A stretch of 64,000 nucleotides of DNA from Mycobacterium sp. 4858 (GTDB lineage Bacteria > Actinomycetota > Actinomycetes > Mycobacteriales > Mycobacteriaceae). Below, piece after piece: positions 23,748-32,561 of this stretch. The stretch is taken from NCBI RefSeq assembly GCF_900240975.1, contig NZ_LT968776.1, forward strand, positions 3,407,092 through 3,471,091, given 5' to 3'. Position numbers and translations under genes: made by a program. Each line of letters begins with the position of its first letter. The first letter of the stretch is position 1. The notes beneath the pieces were generated by a model. That model had not been told where the DNA came from. It worked only from the letters and a program-made list of their open reading frames with translations, and ran no database searches.

Positions 23748-25139
23748 GTGACACGGGTGGAAAACGGCCGGCCAGCGGGCGCCCGCCAGGCGCGTGACCT
23801 AGTCCGAGTTGCGTTCGGACCGGCGGTGGTGGCCCTGGTCATCATCGCCGCGGTCACGTTGCTGCAGTTGTTGATCGCCAACAGCGACATGACCGGGGCG
23901 CTGGGCGCGATCGCCAGCATGTGGCTCGGCGTGCACCAGGTGCCGATTTCCATCGGCGGCCGCGAATTGGGCGTCATGCCGCTACTGCCGGTGCTGCTGA
24001 TGATCTGGGCCACGGCGCGCAGCACGGCGCGGGCCATCTCCCCGTATTCCTCGTGGCTGGTGGTCCGCTGGGTCGTCGCGTCCGCGCTGGGCGGCCCCCT
24101 GCTGATCGCGGCGATCGCCCTGGCCGTCATCCACGACGCGTCGTCGGTGATCACCGAGCTGCAGACGCCCAGCGCCCTGCGCGCGTTCGCCAGCGTTCTG
24201 GTCGTGCATGCCGTCGGCGCCGCGATCGGCGTGTGGTCCCGGGTGGGACGACGGGCGCTGGCGGCGTCGTCGCTGCCGCCGTGGCTGGGCGACGCCCTGC
24301 GGGCCGCGTCCGCGGGTGTGCTGGCGTTGCTCGGGCTGTCCGGCATGGTCACGGCGGCCTCGCTGGTGGTGCATTGGGCGACCATGCAAGACCTCTACGG
24401 GATCACCGATTCGATCTTCGGGCAGTTCAGCCTCACGGTGCTGTCGATCTTGTACGCACCCAACGTCATCGTCGGCACCTCGGCGATGGCCGTCGGGTCC
24501 AGCGCCCACCTCGGATTCGCGACGTTCAGTTCGTTCACCGTGTTCGGCGGCGACATCCCGGCGCTGCCGATCCTGGCCGCCGCCCCCCGGCCGCCGCTCG
24601 GGCCGGTATGGGTCGCGCTGCTGATCATCGGGGCGTCGTCCGGGGTGGCGGTCGGGCAACAGTGCGCTCGGCGCGCGCTGCCGCTGATCCCGGCGATGGC
24701 CAAGCTGCTGATCGCCTCGGCCGCGGGGGCGTTGGCGATGTCCTTGCTCGCCTACGGCGGCAGCGGCCGGCTGGGAAACTTCGGCGATGTCGGCGTCGAC
24801 CAGGGCGCCCTGCTGGCCGGGGTGTTCTTCTGGTTCTCGGTCGTGGGCGGGATCACGCTGTTCATGACCGGCGGCGTCCGGGCGCGGCCCCGACGGCCCA
24901 AGCCCAAGCCCGCGCCCGCCGCGGCCGCGCCCGCGGACTTTGCGGAGATCTTCGACGAGCCGGACGGCGAGCCGATCGACGAGCCCCCGGCCGATTTCGC
25001 CGATCCCGACGAGGTCGCCGCTGACGACGCGCCCGTCAGCGACGACGACGCGGCGATCACCGGCGACGAGGTCGCGGCGCCCCCCGGCGACGCGGAGCCG
25101 ACCGCGACCGACCGCGACCACGACGAGTACCCCCACTAG
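23748..25139 (+). CDS. perM: PerM-type integral membrane protein, DUF6350 (Rv0955)
   Basis: This 463-residue polytopic protein has about ten hydrophobic helices between residues 25 and 375. A highly acidic Asp/Glu/Ala/Pro-rich cytosolic tail follows (about residues 390-463). Position between the 34-kDa antigen gene and purN identifies it as the counterpart of M. tuberculosis PerM. That protein is reported to support cell division (FtsB stability) and persistence under low magnesium. The GTG start at 23748 gives the family N-terminus. The acidic tail is a plausible cation- or partner-interacting region; this is inference. It ends 11 bases before purN. Confidence 0.88.
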   Translation: MTRVENGRPAGARQARDLVRVAFGPAVVALVIIAAVTLLQLLIANSDMTGALGAIASMWLGVHQVPISIGGRELGVMPLLPVLLMIWATARSTARAISPYSSWLVVRWVVASALGGPLLIAAIALAVIHDASSVITELQTPSALRAFASVLVVHAVGAAIGVWSRVGRRALAASSLPPWLGDALRAASAGVLALLGLSGMVTAASLVVHWATMQDLYGITDSIFGQFSLTVLSILYAPNVIVGTSAMAVGSSAHLGFATFSSFTVFGGDIPALPILAAAPRPPLGPVWVALLIIGASSGVAVGQQCARRALPLIPAMAKLLIASAAGALAMSLLAYGGSGRLGNFGDVGVDQGALLAGVFFWFSVVGGITLFMTGGVRARPRRPKPKPAPAAAAPADFAEIFDEPDGEPIDEPPADFADPDEVAADDAPVSDDDAAITGDEVAAPPGDAEPTATDRDHDEYPH

Positions 25140-25150
25140 GCTTTCTCCCT

Positions 25151-25798
25151 GTGCCCGAATCGCTCCATGTGCCCCCGAGCGCGCCGGCGCGGGTGGTGGT
25201 GCTGGCGTCGGGCACCGGGTCGCTGCTGAGCTCCCTGCTCGACGCCGCGGCCGGCGAGTACCCGGCCCGGGTGGTGGCGGTGGGCGCCGATCGCGACTGC
25301 CCGGCCCTCGAGATCGCCGCTGGGGCCGCACTGCCGACCTTCACCGCCCGCCTCGGCGACTACCCCGACCGCGCCGCCTGGGACGCGGCCATCACCGAGA
25401 CCACGGCGGCCAACTCGCCCGACCTGGTGGTGTCGGCGGGGTTCATGAAAATACTTGGGCCGCAATTTCTTTCCCGATTCTACGGGCGGATCGTCAACAC
25501 GCATCCGGCGCTGCTGCCGGCGTTCCCCGGGGCGCACGGGGTCGCCGACGCGTTGGCCTACGGCGTCAAGGTCACAGGCTGTACGGTGCACCTGGTGGAC
25601 GCCGGGACGGACACCGGGCCGATCCTGGCCCAGCAGGCCGTGCCGGTGCTCGACGGCGACAGCGTCGAGACCCTGCACGAACGCATCAAGGTCACCGAGC
25701 GGAAGCTCCTGGTGGACGTGGTGGCCGGGATCGCGACCGGCGGCCTGACCCTGGTCGGGAGAACAGCGACGATCGGACGAAAGGCGAGCAACCGATGA
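25151..25798 (+). CDS. purN: Phosphoribosylglycinamide formyltransferase
   Basis: This 215-residue purine-pathway enzyme transfers a formyl group from 10-formyl-THF to GAR. It contains VVVLASGTGSLLSSLLDAA (phosphate-binding loop, with Leu where many PurN proteins have Asn), the catalytic segment NTHPALLPAFPGAHGVADAL, GCTVHLVDAGTDTGPILAQ and the catalytic Asp in DAGTDTG. The start is GTG. The TGA stop overlaps the purH ATG (ATGA), so the two consecutive purine enzymes are translationally coupled. Confidence 0.95.
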   Translation: MPESLHVPPSAPARVVVLASGTGSLLSSLLDAAAGEYPARVVAVGADRDCPALEIAAGAALPTFTARLGDYPDRAAWDAAITETTAANSPDLVVSAGFMKILGPQFLSRFYGRIVNTHPALLPAFPGAHGVADALAYGVKVTGCTVHLVDAGTDTGPILAQQAVPVLDGDSVETLHERIKVTERKLLVDVVAGIATGGLTLVGRTATIGRKASNR

Positions 25799-27399
25799 GC
25801 ACCGACGACTGGCCGGAAACGGCGAAAAGGCCGATCCGCCGCGCGTTGATCAGCGTCTACGACAAGACCGGCCTGGTCGAACTCGCCCAAGGGCTGGCGG
25901 ACGCGGGCGTCGAGATCGTGTCGACCGGGTCGACGGCGAAGACCATAGCCGACAAAGCGATTCCGGTCACCCGGGTGGAGGAGCTGACCGGCTTCCCCGA
26001 GGTGCTCGACGGCCGGGTCAAGACGCTGCACCCGCGGGTGCACGCCGGGCTGCTCGCGGATCTTCGCAAGGCCGAGCACGCCGCGGCGCTCGAGGAACTC
26101 GGGATCGCCGCCTTCGAACTCGTCGTCGTCAACCTCTACCCGTTCAGCGAGACCGTGGACTCGGGCGCCAGCCTCGACGAGTGCGTCGAGCAGATCGACA
26201 TCGGCGGGCCGTCGATGGTCCGCGCAGCCGCGAAGAACCATCCAAGCGTGGCGGTGATCACCGACCCGCGCGGCTACGACGGCGTGCTCGCCGCGGTGCG
26301 GCACGGCGGCTTCACCCTCGCCGAGCGCAAGAAGCTGGCCGCGCTGGCGTTTCAGCACACCGCGGAATACGACATCGCCGTCGCGGGCTGGATGGAGTCG
26401 ACGCTGGCGCCGGAGCACCCGCCGACCGCGTTCCCCAAGTGGCTGGGGCGCAGCTGGACCCGCACGGCGATGCTGCGCTACGGCGAGAACCCGCACCAGC
26501 AGGCGGCGCTCTACAGCGACCCGGCCGCATGGCCGGGACTGGCGCAAGCCGAGCAGCTGCACGGAAAAGAGATGTCGTACAACAACTTCACCGACGCCGA
26601 CGCGGCATGGCGGGCCGCCTTCGACCACGAAGAGACCTGCGTCGCGATCATCAAGCACGCCAACCCGTGTGGGATCGCCATCTCGTCCGAATCGGTGGCC
26701 GACGCGCACCGCAAGGCCCACGAATGCGATCCGCTGAGCGCCTTCGGCGGCGTCATCGCGGCCAATACCGAGGTCAGCCTCGAGATGGCCGAGTACGTGA
26801 GCACCATCTTCACCGAGGTCATCATCGCGCCCGCCTACGCGCCGGAGGCTTTGGAGGCGCTGACGCGCAAGAAGAACATCCGGGTGCTGCTGGCCTCCGA
26901 GCCGCTGACCGGCGGCACCGAGCTGCGGCCGATCAGCGGTGGGCTGCTGGTGCAGCAGCGCGACGAGCTCGACGCGCACGGCGACAACCCGGCGAACTGG
27001 ACCTTGGCTACGGGGTCCCCGGCCGATCCGGCGACGCTGACCGACCTGGTCTTCGCGTGGCGGGCGTGCCGCGCGGTGAAGTCGAACGCCATCGTGATCG
27101 CCGGCGGCGGGGCCACCATCGGCGTCGGCATGGGACAGGTGAACCGGGTGGACGCCGCCCGGCTGGCCGTTGAAAGAGGGAATGCGCGCGGCGGCGATCG
27201 GGTCAGAGCTGTCGGCGGCGCAGTGGCCGCATCCGACGCGTTCTTCCCGTTCCCTGACGGGCTCGAGACGCTGACGGCCGCCGGCGTGAAGGCGATCGTG
27301 CACCCCGGCGGGTCGGTGCGCGACGACGAGGTGACCGCGGCGGCGGCCAACGCCGGCATCACGCTGTATCTGACCGGGGCCCGTCACTTCGCGCACTGA
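25795..27399 (+). CDS. purH: Bifunctional AICAR transformylase/IMP cyclohydrolase
   Basis: This 534-residue enzyme catalyses the last two steps of IMP synthesis. The N-terminal cyclohydrolase domain (about 1-210) shows RRALISVYDKTGLVELAQGL and GFPEVLDGRVKTLHPRVHAGLL. The transformylase domain carries the catalytic KHANPCGIAI. The C-terminus ends in the conserved TLYLTGARHFAH. A short Gly/Arg/Ala insertion lies just before AVAASDAFFPFPDG (GNARGGDRVRAVGG), making the protein slightly longer than the M. tuberculosis enzyme of about 523 residues. The ATG overlaps the purN stop. Confidence 0.95.
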   Translation: MSTDDWPETAKRPIRRALISVYDKTGLVELAQGLADAGVEIVSTGSTAKTIADKAIPVTRVEELTGFPEVLDGRVKTLHPRVHAGLLADLRKAEHAAALEELGIAAFELVVVNLYPFSETVDSGASLDECVEQIDIGGPSMVRAAAKNHPSVAVITDPRGYDGVLAAVRHGGFTLAERKKLAALAFQHTAEYDIAVAGWMESTLAPEHPPTAFPKWLGRSWTRTAMLRYGENPHQQAALYSDPAAWPGLAQAEQLHGKEMSYNNFTDADAAWRAAFDHEETCVAIIKHANPCGIAISSESVADAHRKAHECDPLSAFGGVIAANTEVSLEMAEYVSTIFTEVIIAPAYAPEALEALTRKKNIRVLLASEPLTGGTELRPISGGLLVQQRDELDAHGDNPANWTLATGSPADPATLTDLVFAWRACRAVKSNAIVIAGGGATIGVGMGQVNRVDAARLAVERGNARGGDRVRAVGGAVAASDAFFPFPDGLETLTAAGVKAIVHPGGSVRDDEVTAAAANAGITLYLTGARHFAH

Positions 27400-27440
27400 A
27401 CGTTCGGCGCGTGCGGCGATTGGCCAACGCGTAGCGTGGA

Positions 27441-28826
27441 GTGGTGCCATCACCCAGCAATCTGCCCCGAACCGTCGGCGAGCTGCGTGCCGCCGGCCAC
27501 CGTGAGCGGGGAGTCAAACAGGAAATCCGGGAAAATCTGCTGACCGCGCTGGCGGAGGGCGACGAGGTTTGGCCCGGGATCCTGGGTTTCGACGACACCG
27601 TCCTGCCCCAGCTGGAGCGGGCGCTCATCGCCGGACACGACTTCGTCCTGCTCGGCGAGCGGGGCCAGGGCAAGACGCGGCTCCTGCGGGCGCTGGTCGG
27701 GCTGCTCGACGAGTGGACGCCGGTGATCGCCGGGGCGGAATTGGGCGAGCACCCCTACTCACCGATCACACCGGAGTCCATCCGCAAGGCCGCCACCCTG
27801 GGCGACGACCTGCCGGTGGAGTGGAAGCACCGCAGCGAGCGCTACACCGAGAAGCTGGCCACGCCGGACACCAGCGTCGCGGACCTGGTCGGCGACATCG
27901 ACCCGATCAAGGTCGCCGAAGGCCGCAGCCTGGGAGACCCCGAGACCATCGCCTACGGCCTGATCCCGCGCGCGCACCGCGGCATCGTCGCGGTCAACGA
28001 GCTTCCCGACCTCGCCGAGCGCATCCAGGTGTCGATGCTCAACGTGATGGAGGAGCGCGACATCCAGGTGCGCGGGTACACGCTGCGCCTGCCGCTCGAC
28101 GTGTTGGTGGTGGCCAGCGCCAACCCCGAGGACTACACGAACCGCGGTCGCATCATCACCCCGCTCAAAGACCGGTTCGGCGCGGAGATCCGCACCCACT
28201 ACCCGCTGGAGCTCGACGCGGAGGTGGGCGTGATCGTGCAGGAGGCGCACCTGTCCGCGCTGGTGCCCGACTACCTGATGCAGGTGATCGCCCGGTTCGC
28301 CCGGTATCTGCGGGAGTCCAGTTCGGTCGACCAGCGCTCCGGGGTGTCGGCGCGGTTCGCGATCGCCGCGGCCGAAACGGTAGCGGCCGCCGCCCGGCAC
28401 CGCGGCGCGGTGCTCGGGGAGACCGACCCGGTGGCCCGGGTGGTCGACCTCGGCACGGTGATCGACGTCCTGCGCGGCAAGCTGGAATTCGAGTCCGGTG
28501 AGGAGGGCCGCGAGCAAGCCGTGCTGGAGCACCTGCTGCGCCGGGCCACGGCCGACACCGCGTCGCGGGTGCTCGGCGGCATCGACGTGGGGTCGCTGGT
28601 GTCCGCGGTCGAGGGCGGTTCGGCGGTCACGACGGGCGAGCGGGTGTCGGCCAAGGATGTGCTGGCCGCGGTTCCGGCCCTGCCCGTGGTGGACAAGATC
28701 GCGGCCAAGGTCAACGCCCAGTCCGAGGGCGAGCGCGCCGCCGCGCTGGAGCTCGCGCTGGAGGCCCTGTATCTGGCCAAGCGGATCGACAAGGTGTCCG
28801 GGGAGGGCCAAACGGTCTATGGCTGA
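27441..28826 (+). CDS. MoxR/magnesium-chelatase-like AAA+ ATPase (Rv0958 type)
   Basis: This 461-residue AAA+ ATPase resembles the ChlI/BchI subunit. It has Walker A GERGQGKT at about residues 72-79, the Walker B/sensor region VAVNELPDLAERIQVSMLNVMEERDIQVRG, and VVASANPEDYTNRGRIITPLKDRF (sensor 1). A helical C-terminal lid follows. GTG at 27441 or 27444 could start it. Its stop lies inside the first codons of the VWA gene (8-base overlap), the classical ATPase-VWA pairing. Together they probably form a MoxR-like chaperone that remodels or metallates an unknown target rather than a true chlorophyll chelatase. Confidence 0.9.
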   Translation: MVPSPSNLPRTVGELRAAGHRERGVKQEIRENLLTALAEGDEVWPGILGFDDTVLPQLERALIAGHDFVLLGERGQGKTRLLRALVGLLDEWTPVIAGAELGEHPYSPITPESIRKAATLGDDLPVEWKHRSERYTEKLATPDTSVADLVGDIDPIKVAEGRSLGDPETIAYGLIPRAHRGIVAVNELPDLAERIQVSMLNVMEERDIQVRGYTLRLPLDVLVVASANPEDYTNRGRIITPLKDRFGAEIRTHYPLELDAEVGVIVQEAHLSALVPDYLMQVIARFARYLRESSSVDQRSGVSARFAIAAAETVAAAARHRGAVLGETDPVARVVDLGTVIDVLRGKLEFESGEEGREQAVLEHLLRRATADTASRVLGGIDVGSLVSAVEGGSAVTTGERVSAKDVLAAVPALPVVDKIAAKVNAQSEGERAAALELALEALYLAKRIDKVSGEGQTVYG

Positions 28827-30807
28827 ACCCTTTAAGGGGCACCGCCTACGGTACTCGGCGTACACCGGCGGGCCGGACCCGCTGGCCCCGCCGGTGGACC
28901 TGCGCGAGGCCCTCGAGCAGATCGGGCAGGACGTCATGGCCGGCACCTCACCGCGCCGCGCGCTGTCCGAGCTGCTGCGCCGCGGCACCAAGAACATGCC
29001 CGGCGCCGACCGGCTGGCGGCCGAGGCGAACCGACGCCGACGGGAATTGTTGCGCCGCAACAACTTGGACGGCACCCTGCAGGAGATCAAGAAGCTGCTC
29101 GACGAGGCGGTGCTGGCCGAACGCAAAGAACTGGCCCGCGCGCTCGACGACGACGCCCGCTTCGGCGAACTCCAGCTCGACGCCCTGCCGGCATCGCCGG
29201 CCAAGGCCGTTCAGGAGCTCTCCGACTACAACTGGCGCAGCAACGAGGCGCGTGAGAAGTACGACCAGATCAAGGATCTCCTCGGCCGCGAGATGCTCGA
29301 CCAGCGCTTCGCCGGAATGAAGGAGGCCCTGCAGGGCGCCACCGACGAGGACCGCCAGCGCGTCAACGACATGCTGAACGACCTCAACGATCTGCTGGAC
29401 AAGCATTCCCGCGGTGAGGACACCCAGCAGGACTTCCAGGATTTCATGAGTAAGCACGGCGAGTTCTTCCCGGAGAACCCGCGCAACGTCGACGAGCTGC
29501 TGGACTCGCTGGCCAAGCGCGCCGCGGCCGCGCAACGCTTCCGCAACAGCCTGAGCCCCGACCAGCGGGCGGAGCTGGATGCGTTGGCGCAGCAGGCATT
29601 CGGGTCGCCCGCGCTGATGCAGGCGCTGAACCGGCTCGACGCGCATCTGCAGGCCGCCCGGCCGGGGGAGGACTGGACCGGGTCCGAGCAGTTCTCCGGC
29701 GACAACCCGTTCGGCATGGGCGAGGGCACGCAGGCGCTGGCCGACGTCGCCGAGCTCGAGCAGCTGGCCGAACAACTCTCGCAAAGCTACCCGGGCGCCA
29801 CCATGGACGACGTCGATCTCGACGCGCTGGCCCGCCAGCTCGGTGACCAGGCCGCCGTCGACGCGCGCACGCTCGCCGAATTGGAACGGGCGCTGGTCAA
29901 TCAGGGATTCCTGGACCGGGGTTCCGACGGCCAGTGGCGGCTCTCCCCGAAGGCCATGCGCAGGCTGGGCGAGACGGCCCTGCGCGATGTGGCGCAACAG
30001 CTTTCCGGTCGGCGCGGCGAGCGCGACCATCGGCGCGCGGGAGCGGCCGGCGAACTCACCGGCGCCACCCGGCCGTGGCAGTTCGGTGACACCGAGCCGT
30101 GGAACATCTCCCGAACGCTGACCAACGCGGTGCTGCGGCAGGCGGGAACGGCCACCCTGGACGGCGGTACCGGATCGCTGAAGATCGCCGTGGACGACGT
30201 CGAGGTCTCCGAGACCGAGACGCGCACCCAGGCCGCGGTCGCCCTGCTGGTGGACACGTCGTTCTCCATGGTGATGGAGAATCGCTGGCTGCCGATGAAG
30301 CAGACCGCGCTGGCGCTCAATCACCTGGTGTGCACGCGATTTCGTTCCGACGCCTTGCAGATCATCGCGTTCGGCCGGTACGCCCGGACGGTGACCGCCG
30401 CCGAGCTCACCGGCCTGGAGGGCGTCTACGAGCAGGGCACCAACCTTCATCACGCGCTGGCCTTGGCCGGCCGGCACCTCCGGCGGCACCCCAACGCGCA
30501 GCCCGTCGTCCTGGTGGTGACCGACGGTGAGCCCACCGCCCACCTGGAGGACTTCGACGGTGACGGCACCACCGTGTTTTTCGATTACCCGCCGCACCCG
30601 CGGACCATCGCCCATACCGTGCGCGGCTTCGACGACATGGCCCGCCTGGGCGCGCAGATCACCATCTTCCGGCTGGGCAGCGACCCCGGCCTGGCCCGGT
30701 TCATCGACCAGGTCGCCCGGCGCGTCGAGGGACGCGTCGTGGTGCCCGACCTCGACGGCCTGGGCGCGGCCGTGGTGGGCGACTACCTGCGGTCGCGCCG
30801 CCGCTAG
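28819..30807 (+). CDS. VWA domain protein paired with the AAA+ ATPase (Rv0959 type)
   Basis: This 662-residue cytosolic protein has a long helical, charged N-terminal region and a von Willebrand A domain near residues 470-655. The metal-ion site is complete: DTSFS (DxSxS) near residue 479, the Thr in EQGTNLHHAL, and the Asp in VVTDGEPT. The ATG at 28819 is chosen because the family N-terminus MAEPFKGHRLRYSAYTGGPDPL begins there. It overlaps the ATPase gene by 8 bases. In MoxR-VWA systems the VWA partner delivers substrates to the ATPase; the client here is unknown. Confidence 0.9.
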   Translation: MAEPFKGHRLRYSAYTGGPDPLAPPVDLREALEQIGQDVMAGTSPRRALSELLRRGTKNMPGADRLAAEANRRRRELLRRNNLDGTLQEIKKLLDEAVLAERKELARALDDDARFGELQLDALPASPAKAVQELSDYNWRSNEAREKYDQIKDLLGREMLDQRFAGMKEALQGATDEDRQRVNDMLNDLNDLLDKHSRGEDTQQDFQDFMSKHGEFFPENPRNVDELLDSLAKRAAAAQRFRNSLSPDQRAELDALAQQAFGSPALMQALNRLDAHLQAARPGEDWTGSEQFSGDNPFGMGEGTQALADVAELEQLAEQLSQSYPGATMDDVDLDALARQLGDQAAVDARTLAELERALVNQGFLDRGSDGQWRLSPKAMRRLGETALRDVAQQLSGRRGERDHRRAGAAGELTGATRPWQFGDTEPWNISRTLTNAVLRQAGTATLDGGTGSLKIAVDDVEVSETETRTQAAVALLVDTSFSMVMENRWLPMKQTALALNHLVCTRFRSDALQIIAFGRYARTVTAAELTGLEGVYEQGTNLHHALALAGRHLRRHPNAQPVVLVVTDGEPTAHLEDFDGDGTTVFFDYPPHPRTIAHTVRGFDDMARLGAQITIFRLGSDPGLARFIDQVARRVEGRVVVPDLDGLGAAVVGDYLRSRRR

Positions 30808-30911
30808 CCCGCGCGGGTTGCGGCTAGCCGGCATGCGCTCACTGGCGGTGGCCCGCAGCGTCAATGGACGCCAGCGGCGAAGACACGCACGTCCGGCCTC
30901 GGCCAGGCTGG

Positions 30912-30937
30912 GGTACCGGGTGCGCCCTGGTACCGGG
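30912..30937 (+). repeat. Direct repeat upstream of the aldo/keto reductase gene
   Basis: GGTACCGGG occurs at 30912-30920 and again at 30929-30937, 17 bases apart in register, about 65-90 bases upstream of the reductase start. This could be a paired activator site. It is short and GC-rich, so chance is possible. Confidence 0.3.
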
Positions 30938-31001
30938 ATGCTCGTCGCCGCCGATAGGACCGTGGCCGACCGGGTATAGGACTTCACGAAGGAGGAGATG
31001 C

Positions 31002-31850
31002 ATGAGCAAGGTTCCAACGATCGAACTCAACAATGGTGCCGGCATTCCGCAGCTTGGTTTCGGCGTGTTCCAGATCAAGCCCGACCAGACCGCGGCGGCG
31101 GTCAAGACAGCGCTCGAGATCGGCTACCGGCACATCGACACCGCCGAGATGTATGGCAACGAATCCGAAGTCGGTCAAGGCATCCGGGACGCGGGTCTCG
31201 ATCGCGGCGACGTGTTCATCACCAGCAAGCTGAACAACGGGTTCCACAAACCCGACGACGCGCGCCGCGCCTTCGACGGAACGCTCAAGGCCCTCGGGTC
31301 CGACTACGTGGACCTGTTCCTCATCCACTGGCCGCTGCCCACGCTCTATGACGGCGACTTCGTCTCGACCTGGAAAGTGTTGGAAGAGTTCGCCCGCGAC
31401 GGGCGCGCCCGCAGCATCGGCGTCTCGAATTTCCAAGTCCCGCACCTGGTTCGGCTCGCAAACGAAACCGACACCGTCCCGTCGGTCAATCAGATCGAGG
31501 TTCATCCCTACTTCGGTAACGAACAGGTCCGGGCGTACGGACGCGAACACGGCATCGTCACCGAGGCGTGGGCACCGATCGCGAAGGGCAACGTGCTCGA
31601 CGATCCGGTGATCAACCGCGTCGCCGAGGCGCGGGGCAGGACGGCGGCGCAGGTGGTGTTGCGCTGGCACATTCAGCGCGGCGACATCGTCTTCCCCAAG
31701 TCGGTGACCCCGGAACGGGTTAAGGAGAACTTCGAGATCTTCGATTTCGAATTGGATCACTCCGACATGGACGCGATCTCAGCCCTGGACAAGGGTGAAG
31801 CGGGTCGGAACGGGCCCAACCCCGACAAGTTCGATTACGTGCCCGGCTGA
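31002..31850 (+). CDS. Aldo/keto reductase (2,5-diketo-gluconate reductase type)
   Basis: This 282-residue NADPH-dependent TIM-barrel reductase of small aldehydes and ketones resembles mycobacterial Rv2971. Catalytic tetrad segments are present: GYRHIDTAEMYGNE (Asp, Tyr), FITSKLNNG (Lys) and DLFLIHWPLP (His). Cofactor loops GVSNF and the C-terminal FPKSVTPERVKENFEIFDF follow. The ATG at 31002 has a GGAGGAG ribosome-binding site five bases upstream. It is a single-gene unit convergent with the DUF1707 gene, only 2 bases apart at their ends. M. tuberculosis has a different set of genes here (toxin-antitoxin 9 and lprP region). Confidence 0.92.
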   Translation: MSKVPTIELNNGAGIPQLGFGVFQIKPDQTAAAVKTALEIGYRHIDTAEMYGNESEVGQGIRDAGLDRGDVFITSKLNNGFHKPDDARRAFDGTLKALGSDYVDLFLIHWPLPTLYDGDFVSTWKVLEEFARDGRARSIGVSNFQVPHLVRLANETDTVPSVNQIEVHPYFGNEQVRAYGREHGIVTEAWAPIAKGNVLDDPVINRVAEARGRTAAQVVLRWHIQRGDIVFPKSVTPERVKENFEIFDFELDHSDMDAISALDKGEAGRNGPNPDKFDYVPG

Positions 31851-31852
31851 CG

Positions 31853-32455
31853 TTAGCCGCGGGGCCGGCGGGCCTTGCGAACGATGCCGACGGCGCCCCA
31901 CAGCGAGAAGCCATGGATGTTCACCTTCGGTGCGCCGGGGGTGCCCTGCCCGAGGACGCTGCGGTCGAAGTTGCCCATGACGCCGCGGCCGTGGATCTCG
32001 ACGTTGACTTCGGGCGGCAGCAAAATTTTCGTCGCACCCATGATCGACATCGCATGGATGTCGACTTCGGTCGAGGTGAAGTCGGCGTAGCGCAGATCCA
32101 CCACGCCGTTGCCCCACAAGGCGAAGGTGGTCAGCTTCTTGGGCACGTTCCACCGGCCCCGCCGCTCGAAGCCGCTCAACAGAGCCAGCAGCAACGTTGA
32201 CGGTGCGGGGTTGGGCTTGCCGCCGCGGCGCGGGCTGATGGGTGCGCCCGGCAGATCGGCCCGCAGCTGGTCCAGTTCCGCGTACGTGGTCGCGGCATAC
32301 GCCCTGGTCAGACGGTCTTCGTAGTCCTTCATCTGCAGCCGGCCCTGCTCGGCCGCGTACGCCAGCAACTGCGCGAGCTGGATGCGATCAGTGTCGGCCG
32401 CGCGCGACGATTCGTCGCGCGTGTCGTTCGCATCGCGTTGCGCGGAGTTGCTCAT
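31853..32455 (-). CDS. DUF1707 protein with LiaF-like C-terminal beta domain (Rv0966c type)
   Basis: This 200-residue protein starts at ATG 32455 (a GTG one codon earlier is also possible). Residues about 22-75 are the DUF1707 helix pair (DRIQLAQLLAYAAEQGRLQMKDYEDRLTRAYAATTYAELDQLRADLP). A linker follows. Residues about 105-195 form a beta-repeat like the C-terminal domain of cell-wall-stress LiaF proteins (GVVDLRYADFTSTEVDIHAMSIMGATKILLPPEVNVEIHGRGVMG). No membrane helix is evident, so it is probably cytosolic or peripheral. A regulatory role in envelope stress is inferred from the domain pair. Confidence 0.85.
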   Translation of the reverse strand: MSNSAQRDANDTRDESSRAADTDRIQLAQLLAYAAEQGRLQMKDYEDRLTRAYAATTYAELDQLRADLPGAPISPRRGGKPNPAPSTLLLALLSGFERRGRWNVPKKLTTFALWGNGVVDLRYADFTSTEVDIHAMSIMGATKILLPPEVNVEIHGRGVMGNFDRSVLGQGTPGAPKVNIHGFSLWGAVGIVRKARRPRG

Positions 32456-32561
32456 CACCCACGAGCCTACGACGTCCGGCTATTGCCGCAAGAGGATTGG
32501 TCAAACTGCAACCTTGACCCGCGCCGGCCGGTTCGGGCGGCGGGGTTTGTTTGACACCTGG

